64,000 nucleotides of DNA from Klebsiella sp. WP3-W18-ESBL-02 (GTDB lineage Bacteria > Pseudomonadota > Gammaproteobacteria > Enterobacterales > Enterobacteriaceae): the NCBI RefSeq assembly GCF_014168815.1, contig NZ_AP021972.1, positions 5,022,001 through 5,086,000 on the forward strand. Reading direction: 5' to 3'. The notes under the pieces were generated by a model that did not search any database, was not told the DNA's origin, and was given only the letters and a program-made list of their open reading frames with translations. A program made the position numbers and the translations under genes. Below, one piece after another: positions 9,386-17,871 of the stretch. Each line of letters opens with the position of its first letter. Position 1 is the stretch's first letter.

Positions 9386-9478
9386 TTAACGCCCGAAACG
9401 TTCAATCGCGCCCGCAATGATCAGCAGATAAATAAGCGTCCAGTAAGGGTGAGCGCTCAGGTAGTCGAATAATGTCAT
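9386..9478 (-). CDS. 30-residue single-span membrane peptide in lysis cassette
   Basis: A short frame starting ATG at 9478 in a four-base ATGA overlap with the o-spanin stop, ending TAA at 9386-9388, 12 bases before R. The peptide has an aromatic N-terminus, one hydrophobic span (WTLIYLLIIAGAI) and a basic end (ERFGR). The overlap and absence of any gap otherwise suggest it is translated with the lysis genes. Function unknown; a holin-like or antiholin-like role is only a guess. Confidence 0.6.
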   Translation of the reverse strand: MTLFDYLSAHPYWTLIYLLIIAGAIERFGR

Positions 9479-9774
9479 GGTGTAGCCCTCGCGTGGTCAG
9501 TCAGTCTTTTCAGGCGGCGCAGATCGAGATCGGCTATCGCCGCCTTATCGGCGTTGCAGGTATCCAGCGCATCGCGCAGGCGATCACTCCAGATAGCTAT
9601 TGCGCCCCACGTTACCAGGGCGGTCAGTTCCGGCGCTGGCGTTGCTGCCGTCAGGCTTTCCGGCACCGGTTCGTGCACGATTTTCATTTGCGGCTGCGGC
9701 GGTACGGTGTTGCAGGCTGTTACTGACAGAAGCAGGCACAACAGTACTGGCACACGTATCGTCTTTGATGGCAT
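9475..9774 (-). CDS. Outer-membrane spanin, Rz1-like (LysC position)
   Basis: 99 residues from ATG 9774, largely nested in another frame of the i-spanin gene. A signal sequence ends in lipobox VTAC with the lipid-attachment Cys at residue 21, followed by Pro residues, as in Rz1-type o-spanins. With the i-spanin it disrupts the outer membrane at lysis. A longer frame upstream (to 9843) would bury the signal peptide and is unlikely. Confidence 0.8.
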   Translation of the reverse strand: MPSKTIRVPVLLCLLLSVTACNTVPPQPQMKIVHEPVPESLTAATPAPELTALVTWGAIAIWSDRLRDALDTCNADKAAIADLDLRRLKRLTDHARATP

Positions 9775-10021
9775 CGCGCATGTTTTCACGTCGCTTATCT
9801 CCCTCGGCGTTTCTTTGCTGTTCGGTTGCCCGCAACTGTGCAAGGACTTCGCGGGCGTCAGCAGTCAGCGCCCGCAGCTCATCCAGCACCTCACCATTAC
9901 TCTTCACCTCGCGGGAAAGTGCTTCATTGCGGACGGAGTCTTTACCGCGTTGATGTGTCTGCCAGAGCAGGCCACCAGAGGTCAGCACCAGTAGCGCACA
10001 TAAAATGGCTGTAATCTTCAC
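9584..10021 (-). CDS. Inner-membrane spanin, Rz-like (LysB position)
   Basis: 145 residues: an N-terminal membrane anchor (ITAILCALLVLTSGGLLW) followed by a coiled-coil periplasmic part (NEALSREVKSNGEVLDELRA) and a low-complexity Gly/Asn/Ala-rich end. It encodes the o-spanin in an overlapping frame, as in lambda and P2. Overlaps the endolysin by four bases. Confidence 0.82.
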   Translation of the reverse strand: MKITAILCALLVLTSGGLLWQTHQRGKDSVRNEALSREVKSNGEVLDELRALTADAREVLAQLRATEQQRNAEGDKRRENMRDAIKDDTCASTVVPASVSNSLQHRTAAAANENRARTGAGKPDGSNASAGTDRPGNVGRNSYLE

Positions 10022-10563
10022 TTAACAGCCTCCACGTCACGCAGGCACCACGCCTTAAAATCCGTTCTCCGGTTAACCAGCCCCTGGCTGCGTTTACCGC
10101 CGCTGTTCACAAAGTCCGTCAGCCGGTTACACATCGCCTGCCATTCATGCGCCTGCGCCTTCTTCCAGATGGTCGTGCGCTGCTTTCGCTTCTGGCTGTC
10201 CGTGAACCACATCAGGCCAGTACACCCCACATTAAGACTGGCATCCGTCATGGCCTCAAAGGCGGACTGTGGCATATGCCCGCCTTCAAAATTCTGGTTA
10301 ATACAGTTTTCAGCGTGCCGCATATCGTTAATCCATCGACCGGCGATCTCGCTGTCACTGTACTCCCGCTTCTCAACGCGCCCCGTCGAACCAATTCCGA
10401 CCGTGAGCACGCCAGCCGTGCAGTAGTAGGGCGTATTCCGGCAGTCTTCCCAACCAGCAATCTTCTGCTGGCCTTCAGGCGTGGTGCGCAACGCGCCCGT
10501 ACTCAGCGTGATACCCAGCGCAACAATGGCCGCAATGGAGCATTTTTTAATAAGCTGTTTCAT
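10018..10563 (-). CDS. SAR endolysin, lysozyme R21-like (gpK position)
   Basis: 181 residues from ATG 10563. A weakly hydrophobic Gly/Ala/Ser-rich N-terminal segment (residues 8-25) is typical of signal-anchor-release endolysins. Catalytic motif E39-x8-C48-x5-T54 fits the T4/P21 muramidase pattern E-8-D/C-5-T, with Cys in place of Asp. Replaces the P2 K endolysin position between holin and spanins. An upstream in-frame start at 10614 would precede the SAR segment with a polar stretch and is less likely. Confidence 0.85.
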   Translation of the reverse strand: MKQLIKKCSIAAIVALGITLSTGALRTTPEGQQKIAGWEDCRNTPYYCTAGVLTVGIGSTGRVEKREYSDSEIAGRWINDMRHAENCINQNFEGGHMPQSAFEAMTDASLNVGCTGLMWFTDSQKRKQRTTIWKKAQAHEWQAMCNRLTDFVNSGGKRSQGLVNRRTDFKAWCLRDVEAVK

Positions 10564-10849
10564 CTTCCGGCTCATTCTGTTGCAGAAGGTCAAGCGCCCG
10601 GCGCTCTGACTCACTCATTTGCCTGTGTTCTGCCTGCTCAAGGATCTGGTTAATCAATTCGTTTCGACGCTTCTGCCCACGTTCGATGCGGGCGCGATAG
10701 AGCCATCCACGTGCACCAAAAACCATCCCGACAAGAAGACCGGCCAGCGCAATCTTTTCGCTCAGTGTCATGACGCCGATACTCGTGACCATCGCTGACA
10801 TCGTGAATGTCAGCCAGTCATTCAGGCGCTGAAAGAAACTTAATCCCAT
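10547..10849 (-). CDS. Holin (HP1-like, Y position)
   Basis: 100 residues, one clear membrane span (about 35-52, KIALAGLLVGMVFGARGW) with a possible preceding amphipathic or second span, then a charged C-terminal tail. Position between X and the endolysin corresponds to P2 holin Y. Resembles HP1-family holins rather than P2 Y by layout; the family assignment is from memory of architecture. Confidence 0.72.
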   Translation of the reverse strand: MGLSFFQRLNDWLTFTMSAMVTSIGVMTLSEKIALAGLLVGMVFGARGWLYRARIERGQKRRNELINQILEQAEHRQMSESERRALDLLQQNEPEDETAY

Positions 10850-11040
10850 AGCTGCACCATCTCCTGTGTCGCTTTGTGCGCGATTTCCGGCAGTTCAATC
10901 TCCTGACCGGCATCAAGAAAAACCTGCTGGCTCAGTCCGGGATTGGCAGATAACACTTTTTCGGTCACGCCCTGCGTGTTGCCGTAGTGACGCCAGCAAA
11001 GCAAATCCACCGTATCCCCCTGCAATGCCTTCACTTTCAT
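10840..11040 (-). CDS. Tail protein X
   Basis: 66 residues from ATG 11040 in a TGATG overlap with the L stop. Matches P2 gpX, a small LysM-like tail protein (CWRHYGNTQGVTEKVL, NPGL, LPEI). Confidence 0.88.
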   Translation of the reverse strand: MKVKALQGDTVDLLCWRHYGNTQGVTEKVLSANPGLSQQVFLDAGQEIELPEIAHKATQEMVQLWD

Positions 11041-11564
11041 CAGCAAAGCTCCGCATAGAGTCGCGGGGTGTCGCGAATGTCAGCGATACTCCAGCGGGCA
11101 TCCCGCCAGAGATCATCCCGTTGCAGGTCAAGTGCGGCGGCGTCTTTGTCGCCTTTCGCCGTGGTATCAACGTCGCGATAGCCTTCAAGTACCAGTGCCC
11201 TGGCAATCGAATAGACTGCGCGGCGGAAGCGGTACACCTTCACGTTTTCACCGTTGATAACCAGCTTTTCCGTATCACCTGACGGCAGGACTGAAGGCAC
11301 ATCTTCCAGCGTGTGAAAACCTGCTTTGACCTGACCGGCACGCCAGTCAAGCAACTGCGCGGTGACATGGGCTACCGCTTCCGTGGTGACGTGCATCAGC
11401 CTGGACGTGGTGATGCCGCCAGTGATGCGCGCGGCCAGACGGAGATCGGCCAGTTTAATCACCGGCCAGAAGTCCCCGGCACTGACGGTGGTATCACCAT
11501 CATCAACATCGGGCGTATCGCTGTCGGCAGGCAAAACGCGCTTATTTGCCACAAGGCTGCTCAT
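11040..11564 (-). CDS. Head completion/stabilisation protein L
   Basis: 174 residues (P2 gpL 169). Start at ATG 11564, preceded by GGGAG with eight-base spacing. The P2 gpL family closes the DNA-filled head. The 98 bases between this gene and M contain no gene. Confidence 0.87.
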   Translation of the reverse strand: MSSLVANKRVLPADSDTPDVDDGDTTVSAGDFWPVIKLADLRLAARITGGITTSRLMHVTTEAVAHVTAQLLDWRAGQVKAGFHTLEDVPSVLPSGDTEKLVINGENVKVYRFRRAVYSIARALVLEGYRDVDTTAKGDKDAAALDLQRDDLWRDARWSIADIRDTPRLYAELC

Positions 11565-11662
11565 GCGCTTATCTCCCATAAATCAGGCGGTGGGCGGGTG
11601 GTTAAAAGACCGTATACGGGCAGATATCCACCCGCGCCGCCTGTCGGACGGGGCCGAAGTCG

Positions 11663-12520
11663 TTAATTCTTTTTCTGGCTGGCAGGCTTGCGTTTTGTCG
11701 CTTTGCCTGTTGCCGTCTTAGTCGTGGTTTTACGCGTCGTCGCTTTACCTGCTGCGCTGGCGGTGGCGCTTTTTTCAGGGACGGGATCAGCAGTACCGTC
11801 AGTTTTGTCGGTGCTGGCCGAGTCACCTTCACCCGTGCCGCTATCCGCAGACAGCTTCTTAACTTCACGGGCAAGCGTTGCGATCTCTTTTTTCACCCCG
11901 GCGTTGGGGTTGCGCGTCAGCGCCTCACGGAACAGCGCCAGCGCTTCCGCTTTGGCCGTGATATCAGTCGCGCCACGGCGGGCAAGTCCACGGGCCTTGC
12001 ACAACTTGGCGCGCACCACATCCGGCATATCACTGTCGGCGACAATTCCCGCCACTTCGTCAAGCACTGCGATACCGGACGACAAATCAGCGTCGGCATC
12101 AGCAGCCGCGAGCGTCAACAGTGGCTTGCTCATTTCTTCAGTCAGGAAGGTCGCTGCCGTGCGGTTGAAGTTATCCGGCAGCGTCAGCCCGTGGCGTACC
12201 ACGTAGCGCCCCAGCCTCAACGCAAGCGCATAGTCACGACAGTCAATCGCCCAGACCATCAGCCTGGTAATGACTTCATCCTGCCGCCCACTGTCGCCGT
12301 CGAGCGTGCCTTCAATCCATCCCTCGTATTCAGGCAGCATGGATTTCTTCATTTCGGCTTTGGTTTCTTCGGACTGCACGCCGCTGAGGCGGGACAAGTC
12401 CATACGCAGGCGATGCAGAATTTGCTCATGCGCGGTGCGCTGGATATCGGATTCTTCATCCGCCTGGCCCCGGCGTTCTGCCATGACCTTCTGAAAATGT
12501 CGTTGTGCCGGTGTTAACAT
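11663..12520 (-). CDS. Terminase small subunit M
   Basis: 285 residues from ATG 12520 (GGGGAG eight bases upstream). Matches P2 gpM (247), the terminase subunit with endonuclease activity (MLTPAQRHFQKVMAERR; WAIDCRDYALALRLGRYVV). An odd extra C-terminal tail of about 50 residues is very rich in Lys, Thr and Ala (TTRKTTTKTATGKATK), like histone H1 tails. It may bind DNA; this is inference. Confidence 0.88.
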   Translation of the reverse strand: MLTPAQRHFQKVMAERRGQADEESDIQRTAHEQILHRLRMDLSRLSGVQSEETKAEMKKSMLPEYEGWIEGTLDGDSGRQDEVITRLMVWAIDCRDYALALRLGRYVVRHGLTLPDNFNRTAATFLTEEMSKPLLTLAAADADADLSSGIAVLDEVAGIVADSDMPDVVRAKLCKARGLARRGATDITAKAEALALFREALTRNPNAGVKKEIATLAREVKKLSADSGTGEGDSASTDKTDGTADPVPEKSATASAAGKATTRKTTTKTATGKATKRKPASQKKN

Positions 12521-12565
12521 CGTCACTTCTCCCCGTCATGGCGGGGCAATGCCCCGCCGCTTCTG

Positions 12566-13615
12566 TCACTCGCCTGCCGGTTCGGCCTGGGCGAACTGAA
12601 TGCCGTCAATGAACGCAACATTGCCGTAGTCTTCAATGACGAAGTCATCGTTTGACGACTGATACGTTGCGACACGGTTGTATTCCGGCTCTTCTTTGAT
12701 CGTCCGGCGCAGACCGCCACGCTGGTAGTACACCGACAGGTTTTTGAACGGCGTGATCAGCACGCCATTTACCGGGAAGTAAGGCGCGATAAAGGTCGGC
12801 ATATTGCCTACGCGCTCCTGCGCGACAATAAGCTGACCGGCCAGCATTTCGGTATTCGGGTTGGTCTGGCTTAAGGCGTTGATGGCCGAGAAATTGCTGC
12901 TCGTCAGCAGGTCGCCCGCCAGAATCACCACGTTATCCGGGTTACGTTTGTGCCATTCATCCATCAGGCTGTTTTTGGCGTCGTACACCGCAGCGCCAAT
13001 GTTGCCGTAGGTGCCTTTTGCGACAATCTTGTTATCTTCATCGCGCGAGGTGATCGTTACATTGGAAATGACGCGGTGCGGCGCTTCCTGGCGGATTTTT
13101 TCCAGCCAGCCAATGCCACAGTCCTGCAACAGCGGGTTAGCGGCACGGTCAGACGGGTCGCTGTACTTCACGCCGTTAAAGCCAATCATGATGCGGTCAA
13201 GCGACATCTGGCGGGCCATAGCCTTACTGATCAGCGGCTGGAACTCCGGCATGTGGGCCCACGCATCAAGCTGTTCATAACTGATGCCGTAGTCATAGTT
13301 GACCTTGCGGCACATGTAGTCGAACGGCTCCATTGAATGATTTGAGCCAGGGTTGCGACGACTGGTAACACTGTTGTTTACGCCAGCCATCGGGCCTTTG
13401 CTGCCGATCAGGACTTTCTGACCGATCTGCTGGTTTACGCCAAACACGTTAATTTTGCTCAGGAAAGAATCATCCTGCTGTGCGGCCTGTTCAAGGCGCT
13501 GCTGACGCGTCGGATCTACGGCAAATTTTGCAGCGACAGCGGCGGTTGATACGCCGTTGAGCTGTGCCTGCCGGGCGATGTACTGATCAAATAGCTGGCG
13601 GGTATTGTTATCCAT
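12566..13615 (-). CDS. Major capsid protein N
   Basis: 349 residues (P2 gpN 357) with conserved DNNTRQLFDQYIARQAQLNGV start and SRRNPGSNHSMEPFDY region. In P2, N is cleaved by the O protease during head maturation. Lies between scaffold O and terminase M in the normal order. Confidence 0.93.
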   Translation of the reverse strand: MDNNTRQLFDQYIARQAQLNGVSTAAVAAKFAVDPTRQQRLEQAAQQDDSFLSKINVFGVNQQIGQKVLIGSKGPMAGVNNSVTSRRNPGSNHSMEPFDYMCRKVNYDYGISYEQLDAWAHMPEFQPLISKAMARQMSLDRIMIGFNGVKYSDPSDRAANPLLQDCGIGWLEKIRQEAPHRVISNVTITSRDEDNKIVAKGTYGNIGAAVYDAKNSLMDEWHKRNPDNVVILAGDLLTSSNFSAINALSQTNPNTEMLAGQLIVAQERVGNMPTFIAPYFPVNGVLITPFKNLSVYYQRGGLRRTIKEEPEYNRVATYQSSNDDFVIEDYGNVAFIDGIQFAQAEPAGE

Positions 13616-13638
13616 GTTCTCTGCTCTCTTTGTGAATA

Positions 13639-14475
13639 TCAGTAATCAGCCAGTTGCGCGTTAGCGCCACCGCTCGCGGGTTCCCGCTGGCTGAAATTGG
13701 CGTCTGTGCTGCCCAGCTTGCTGGTCAGCGCGGCAAGGTCGGAGGTCAGCTTCTGAATGGCCTGGCTGTCCTGCTCGCGGGCGCGGCTCAGGTCGTTGAA
13801 GCTGTCCAGCAGATCGGCATGGGACTGGGCGACGTTCTCCACGGCGTCACGCACCTGGCTGAATTGCTCACCATCAGATTTACGGCCTTTGCCGATAATC
13901 CCCATGACGCGCGCGAACCACTGTTTACCCTCATCGCTGCGCTGCTCAGCCAGTTCGATGATTTCTGCCTCAATGGCATCGGTGAACAGCGGGGCTTCAC
14001 CCTGCTGATTGTTGAAGGACATAACCTGCTGACGCTGCTGCGCGGCAAACTTCAGACGCTCGGTGCCGAGGCTTGCCGGGGTATCGGTCATCGCCAGCCC
14101 CATCACATACGCCTTGCCGTTAAGCGCAAACTGCGGGTGCAGTTCTATGCTGGAGTAAATTTTCTTACCTTCCTCCGTCAGCTTCTTCATGCGCTCAGAA
14201 GGTTCAATCTCGGCGTAAAGCGCGGTGCGTCCGGCGAGCGGACCTTCGCTAATATCTTCAGCACTCAGCGCCGTCACATCCCCCATCGCGCCGAAATCAC
14301 TGCCGGGGAAAGGCGAAAGATAGTGCTCCACGTTGACGCGTGCGCCGTACACGTCCGGGCTGTAGTTTGCTGCTGCATCACGAAGGTGCTCAGGGCGAAT
14401 TTCACGCCCGTCAACGGTGGCACCGGAGACGGCAACGCGGAATTTCTTACGGGCTGGTTTAGCTGCGCTAGCCAT
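13639..14475 (-). CDS. Capsid scaffold and maturation protease O
   Basis: 278 residues from ATG 14475, chosen because AGGA lies eight bases upstream; an upstream ATG at 14511 has no better site. The N-terminal protease aligns with P2 gpO, giving a catalytic triad D22, H51 and S109 (P2: D19, H48, S107). The C-terminal part is helical scaffold. Divergent from P. Confidence 0.92.
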   Translation of the reverse strand: MASAAKPARKKFRVAVSGATVDGREIRPEHLRDAAANYSPDVYGARVNVEHYLSPFPGSDFGAMGDVTALSAEDISEGPLAGRTALYAEIEPSERMKKLTEEGKKIYSSIELHPQFALNGKAYVMGLAMTDTPASLGTERLKFAAQQRQQVMSFNNQQGEAPLFTDAIEAEIIELAEQRSDEGKQWFARVMGIIGKGRKSDGEQFSQVRDAVENVAQSHADLLDSFNDLSRAREQDSQAIQKLTSDLAALTSKLGSTDANFSQREPASGGANAQLADY

Positions 14476-14634
14476 GTCGATAATCCTGTTGAGTGGTTTC
14501 TGTACGGCCATGATGGCAGAGCGTAACTTGCTGTCTCAACGAGGTTTTGTTGTCGGAGGAAGGCCAGACCATAAAGGGGGCGATAGCGGGATCGCGCGCG
14601 GGGTAATCTTCACTCCATAAACGGTGGAGGGCAG

Positions 14635-16365
14635 ATGATACAGGACGCTTTTGTACGTCAGAGGGCAAAACAACTTTACTGGCAGGGCTACCCGCCAGCG
14701 GAGATCGCGCGTCTGATGGGGATTAATCAGAACACAATTTACGCCTGGAAGAAACGCGATGAATGGGATGAAACGCCGCCCGTCCAGCGCGTCAGCCAGT
14801 CGATGGATGCGCGCCTCATCCAGCTTACGGATAAGAAAGACAAGACCGGGGGAGACTTCAAGGAGATTGATCTCCTGACCCGGCAACTGAAAAAGCTGTC
14901 TGACGGACAACCGGCAGGGGCCGGCACGGGCAAAAAAACGCGCAAGCGCAAGCTGAAAAATCACTTCACCGAAGAACAGATAGTCGCGCTGCGGGAGAAA
15001 ATACTTGATTCGCTTTCGTGGCATCAACGCGGGTGGTATGAGCAACGCCACCACCGAAACCGCATGATACTGAAGTCCCGCCAGATTGGCGCAACCTGGT
15101 ACTTTGCACGCGAGGCGTTGTTGGATGCGCTGCGCGATGATGTGAAATACCCGTACCAGCGCAACCAGATATTTCTGTCTGCATCCCGCCGCCAGGCTCA
15201 CCAGTTCAGGGGATTCATTCAGAAGATGGCGGAAGAGGTGGACGTTGAGCTTAAGGGCGGTGACAAAATAGTACTGAGTAACGGCGCAGAGCTGCATTTC
15301 CTCGGCACGTCCGCTGCAACAGCGCAGTCATATACGGGCAACCTTAAGTTTGACGAATTCTTCTGGGTCAGCAACTTCACCAACCTGCGAAAGGTTGCAG
15401 GCGCGATGGCAACGCTGAAGGGGCTGACGCGTACCTACTTTTCCACGCCGTCAGGCGAGACCCATGAGGCCTACCCGTTCTGGACGGGCGATCGCTGGAA
15501 TGAGAAACGCCCGAAGGCACAGCGCAAAGCGTTTGATGTGGGCTGGAAAACGCTGAACAGCGGGCTGTTATGCCCGGATAAAACCTGGCGTCAGATTGTC
15601 ACTTTGAAGGACGTGATAGACCACGGCTGGGAATATACCGACCTTGAAGAAATTCAGGATGAAAACAGTGAGGATGAATTCCGCAACCTGTACATGTGCG
15701 AGTTCGTGCGCGATGGCGAGTCAGCCTTCAACCTTAACGCCCTGATTGGCTGCGGGGTAGATGGTTACGACGAATGGCCGGACTGGAAACCTTTTGCGTC
15801 CAGGCCGATGGGTAACCGCCCGGTCTGGATAGGCTATGACGCCAACGGCAGCAGCGGCAACGGTGACAGCGGCGCGATTAGCGTTGTGGTGCCGCCACTG
15901 GTGCCGGGCGGTAAATTCCGCACGGTGGAAACGGAACAGGTGCGCGGCCTTGAATTTGAAGAGCAGGCGAAAGTTATCGAAAACTTCACCTTCAAATACA
16001 ACGTGCAGCATGTCGGCATCGACGTGACGGGCGGTAACGGTGAGGCCGTTTACCAGATAGTGAAGAAGTTCTTCCCGATGGCAATGCCCTACACCATGTC
16101 AATGACGTCAAAGCGCGCCCTTGTGCTGAAAATGCTACAGCTGATCCGCGCCGGTCGCTGGGAATATGATCGCAGTGAGCGTGCCCTGATCAACGCCTTT
16201 AACTCTGTTCGCAAGGTAAAGACGCCTGGCGGATTCATCACCTATGACACTGACCGCTCGCGCGGCGTCAGCCACGGTGATTTAGCCTGGGCGAATATGC
16301 TCGCCATTATTAACGAACCGCTGGGCCAGGAGAGTGGCAGCGGCGGGTTTGCTATGGAGTTCTGA
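14635..16365 (+). CDS. Terminase large subunit P (ATPase)
   Basis: 576 residues (P2 gpP 590). An N-terminal helix-turn-helix (YPPAEIARLMGINQNTIYAW) is followed by the ATPase region (LKSRQIGATWYFAREALLDA). Starts after a GGAGGG site and overlaps Q at its stop. Packages DNA into the head with M. No TGT-N12-ACA Ogr-type late promoter could be recognised in the 160 bases between O and P. Confidence 0.93.
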   Translation: MIQDAFVRQRAKQLYWQGYPPAEIARLMGINQNTIYAWKKRDEWDETPPVQRVSQSMDARLIQLTDKKDKTGGDFKEIDLLTRQLKKLSDGQPAGAGTGKKTRKRKLKNHFTEEQIVALREKILDSLSWHQRGWYEQRHHRNRMILKSRQIGATWYFAREALLDALRDDVKYPYQRNQIFLSASRRQAHQFRGFIQKMAEEVDVELKGGDKIVLSNGAELHFLGTSAATAQSYTGNLKFDEFFWVSNFTNLRKVAGAMATLKGLTRTYFSTPSGETHEAYPFWTGDRWNEKRPKAQRKAFDVGWKTLNSGLLCPDKTWRQIVTLKDVIDHGWEYTDLEEIQDENSEDEFRNLYMCEFVRDGESAFNLNALIGCGVDGYDEWPDWKPFASRPMGNRPVWIGYDANGSSGNGDSGAISVVVPPLVPGGKFRTVETEQVRGLEFEEQAKVIENFTFKYNVQHVGIDVTGGNGEAVYQIVKKFFPMAMPYTMSMTSKRALVLKMLQLIRAGRWEYDRSERALINAFNSVRKVKTPGGFITYDTDRSRGVSHGDLAWANMLAIINEPLGQESGSGGFAMEF

Positions 16366-17423
16366 TGAAGAAGCGCACCTACAAAAACAATCACACTGCC
16401 AGCAGTGGCGGTGCCGGACAGCCTGATATTTCTGACGCGCTCAGAAGCGATCCTGCGCTCAGCGCCTTCACGTTTGACGGGCCATATTCGGTAACAGACG
16501 GCTATGATCTGCTGGACAGCATGTGCTGCGTCGATAACGGCCGGTACTACGAGACGCCAATAGACTGGAAGGGGTTAACCCGTGCGTTCGCGCAATCCCC
16601 GCTACATCAGTCGGCGCTTTACTTCAAACGCAATGTGCTGACCGGGTGCTATATCCCTCATCCGTTACTCTCGCGGCAGGCCTTCTCTGCGTTTGCGCTG
16701 GACTGGTTTGTCTTCGGCAATGCCTATCTTGAGCGTCGCTCTAATCGCCTGGGAGAGCCGCTCAAACTTAAGCATGTTCCGGCGCTGAACACGCGACGGG
16801 GAAGCGATCTTGATACCTACTGGTTTATCCGGCAGTGGAAAGATGAATATGAGTTCAAGGCGGGCGAGGTCTGCCACATTATGAACCCGGACATTCATCA
16901 GGAAATCTACGGTATGCCGGAATACATGGGGGCGCTTCTGTCCGCCAGCCTGTCACATTCCGCCGATAAATTCCGCAAACTCTATTACGACAACGGCTCC
17001 CATGCCGGATGTATTCTCTATGTCGGTTCGGAGAAGGTGGATCAGGAAAGCATAAAGGTGGTTCAAAAAACGCTGTCACAGGCCAGAGGGAAAGGCTCCT
17101 TCAAAAACGTCCTGATCCACGCGCCGGGTGGCGGCAAAGACGGCGTGCAACTGTTGCCGTTCAGCCAGATATCGGCAAAGGATGAGTTTCTTAACATCAA
17201 ATCAGCAACGCGCAACGATTTGCGCGACGCGCACCGCATCCCGCCGCAACTGATGGGCGCAATGCCGGAAGGCAACGGATCGCTCGGTGATGTTGAGAAG
17301 GCCGCGCGTGTCTTCGCCATCAACGAAATGTTGCCCGTGATGGAAGCAATGAAGGGCGTCAATGACTGGCTCGGTCAGGAAGTGATCCGCTTTAATCCCT
17401 ACGCTCTACTCAAAGACGAGTGA
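16365..17423 (+). CDS. Portal protein Q
   Basis: 352 residues (P2 gpQ 344): contains FAQSPLHQSALYFKRNVL and RIPPQLMGAMPEGNGSLGD, typical of the P2 portal. Start overlaps the P stop. Last gene of the P-Q operon, followed by a hairpin. Confidence 0.93.
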   Translation: MKKRTYKNNHTASSGGAGQPDISDALRSDPALSAFTFDGPYSVTDGYDLLDSMCCVDNGRYYETPIDWKGLTRAFAQSPLHQSALYFKRNVLTGCYIPHPLLSRQAFSAFALDWFVFGNAYLERRSNRLGEPLKLKHVPALNTRRGSDLDTYWFIRQWKDEYEFKAGEVCHIMNPDIHQEIYGMPEYMGALLSASLSHSADKFRKLYYDNGSHAGCILYVGSEKVDQESIKVVQKTLSQARGKGSFKNVLIHAPGGGKDGVQLLPFSQISAKDEFLNIKSATRNDLRDAHRIPPQLMGAMPEGNGSLGDVEKAARVFAINEMLPVMEAMKGVNDWLGQEVIRFNPYALLKDE

Positions 17424-17433
17424 CCCGACCCAC

Positions 17434-17454
17434 CCGCCGCACATCCTGCGGCGG
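17434..17454 (+). terminator. Terminator of the P-Q operon
   Basis: 8-bp perfect stem CCGCCGCA/TGCGGCGG, five-base loop, followed by TTCTCCTT, 11 bases after the Q stop. Confidence 0.7.
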
Positions 17455-17830
17455 TTCTCCTTCAGTTATTTTCAATTCACGTATGACCGGCCACCACCTG
17501 AGCACCACTCTGCACAACCTTTAACCCCCGCTCACTCAGAGCGCATGAGCGCCATTCTGGCAGGCGCAATCTGCATTTTACCCCGCACATATCCAGAAGT
17601 GAGAAAACGCGCGGAGAAGGCGAAAAAGGCCGGAGAATGGCAATTAAAGGCATCACCTCCCGACCCTCCGTCGCGTGGGCTGTTCCCCCGTCACCTACGC
17701 GCGACATTTGCTTCGTTTTTTGTGCACTTGCCGATCCGGGGGCAGACCGCGCCACCACAGGGCGGACAGGGCATAAACAGCATCAAAAAAATTGTGCAAA
17801 TTTGTGCACTATTGTGCAGACATTTTCTAA
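17455..17830. other. Gene-free interval between Q and the cargo module
   Basis: About 375 bases with no convincing gene: open frames here lack ribosome binding sites and do not look like proteins of any family I know. It holds several copies of TTGTGCA (17720-17726; 17792-17798; 17802-17808; 17812-17818; inverted at 17511-17517). It may be the scar of earlier cargo exchange. Confidence 0.5.
17792..17818. repeat. Three TTGTGCA repeats in exact 10-bp register
   Basis: TTGTGCA starts at 17792, 17802 and 17812. The helical phasing suggests side-by-side protein binding. They lie just beyond the terminator of the HTH-ImmA/IrrE gene; related GTGCA elements occur in that module's promoter. Confidence 0.55.
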
Positions 17831-17856
17831 AAAAAATCCCGCCGAAGCGGGATTTT
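17831..17856. terminator. Bidirectional terminator after the cargo module
   Basis: Strong stem AAAATCCCGC/GCGGGATTTT with a CGAA tetraloop, A-run on one side and T-run on the other. It can stop the leftward cargo operon and rightward read-through from P-Q. Confidence 0.85.
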
Positions 17857-17871
17857 TCATCACAGCGATTT

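Noticed and set aside
14512..14634. Ogr-type late promoters (TGT-N12-ACA) between O and P
   Set aside because: No convincing match found; nearest is TGT-N12-AGA near 14555, too weak to list.
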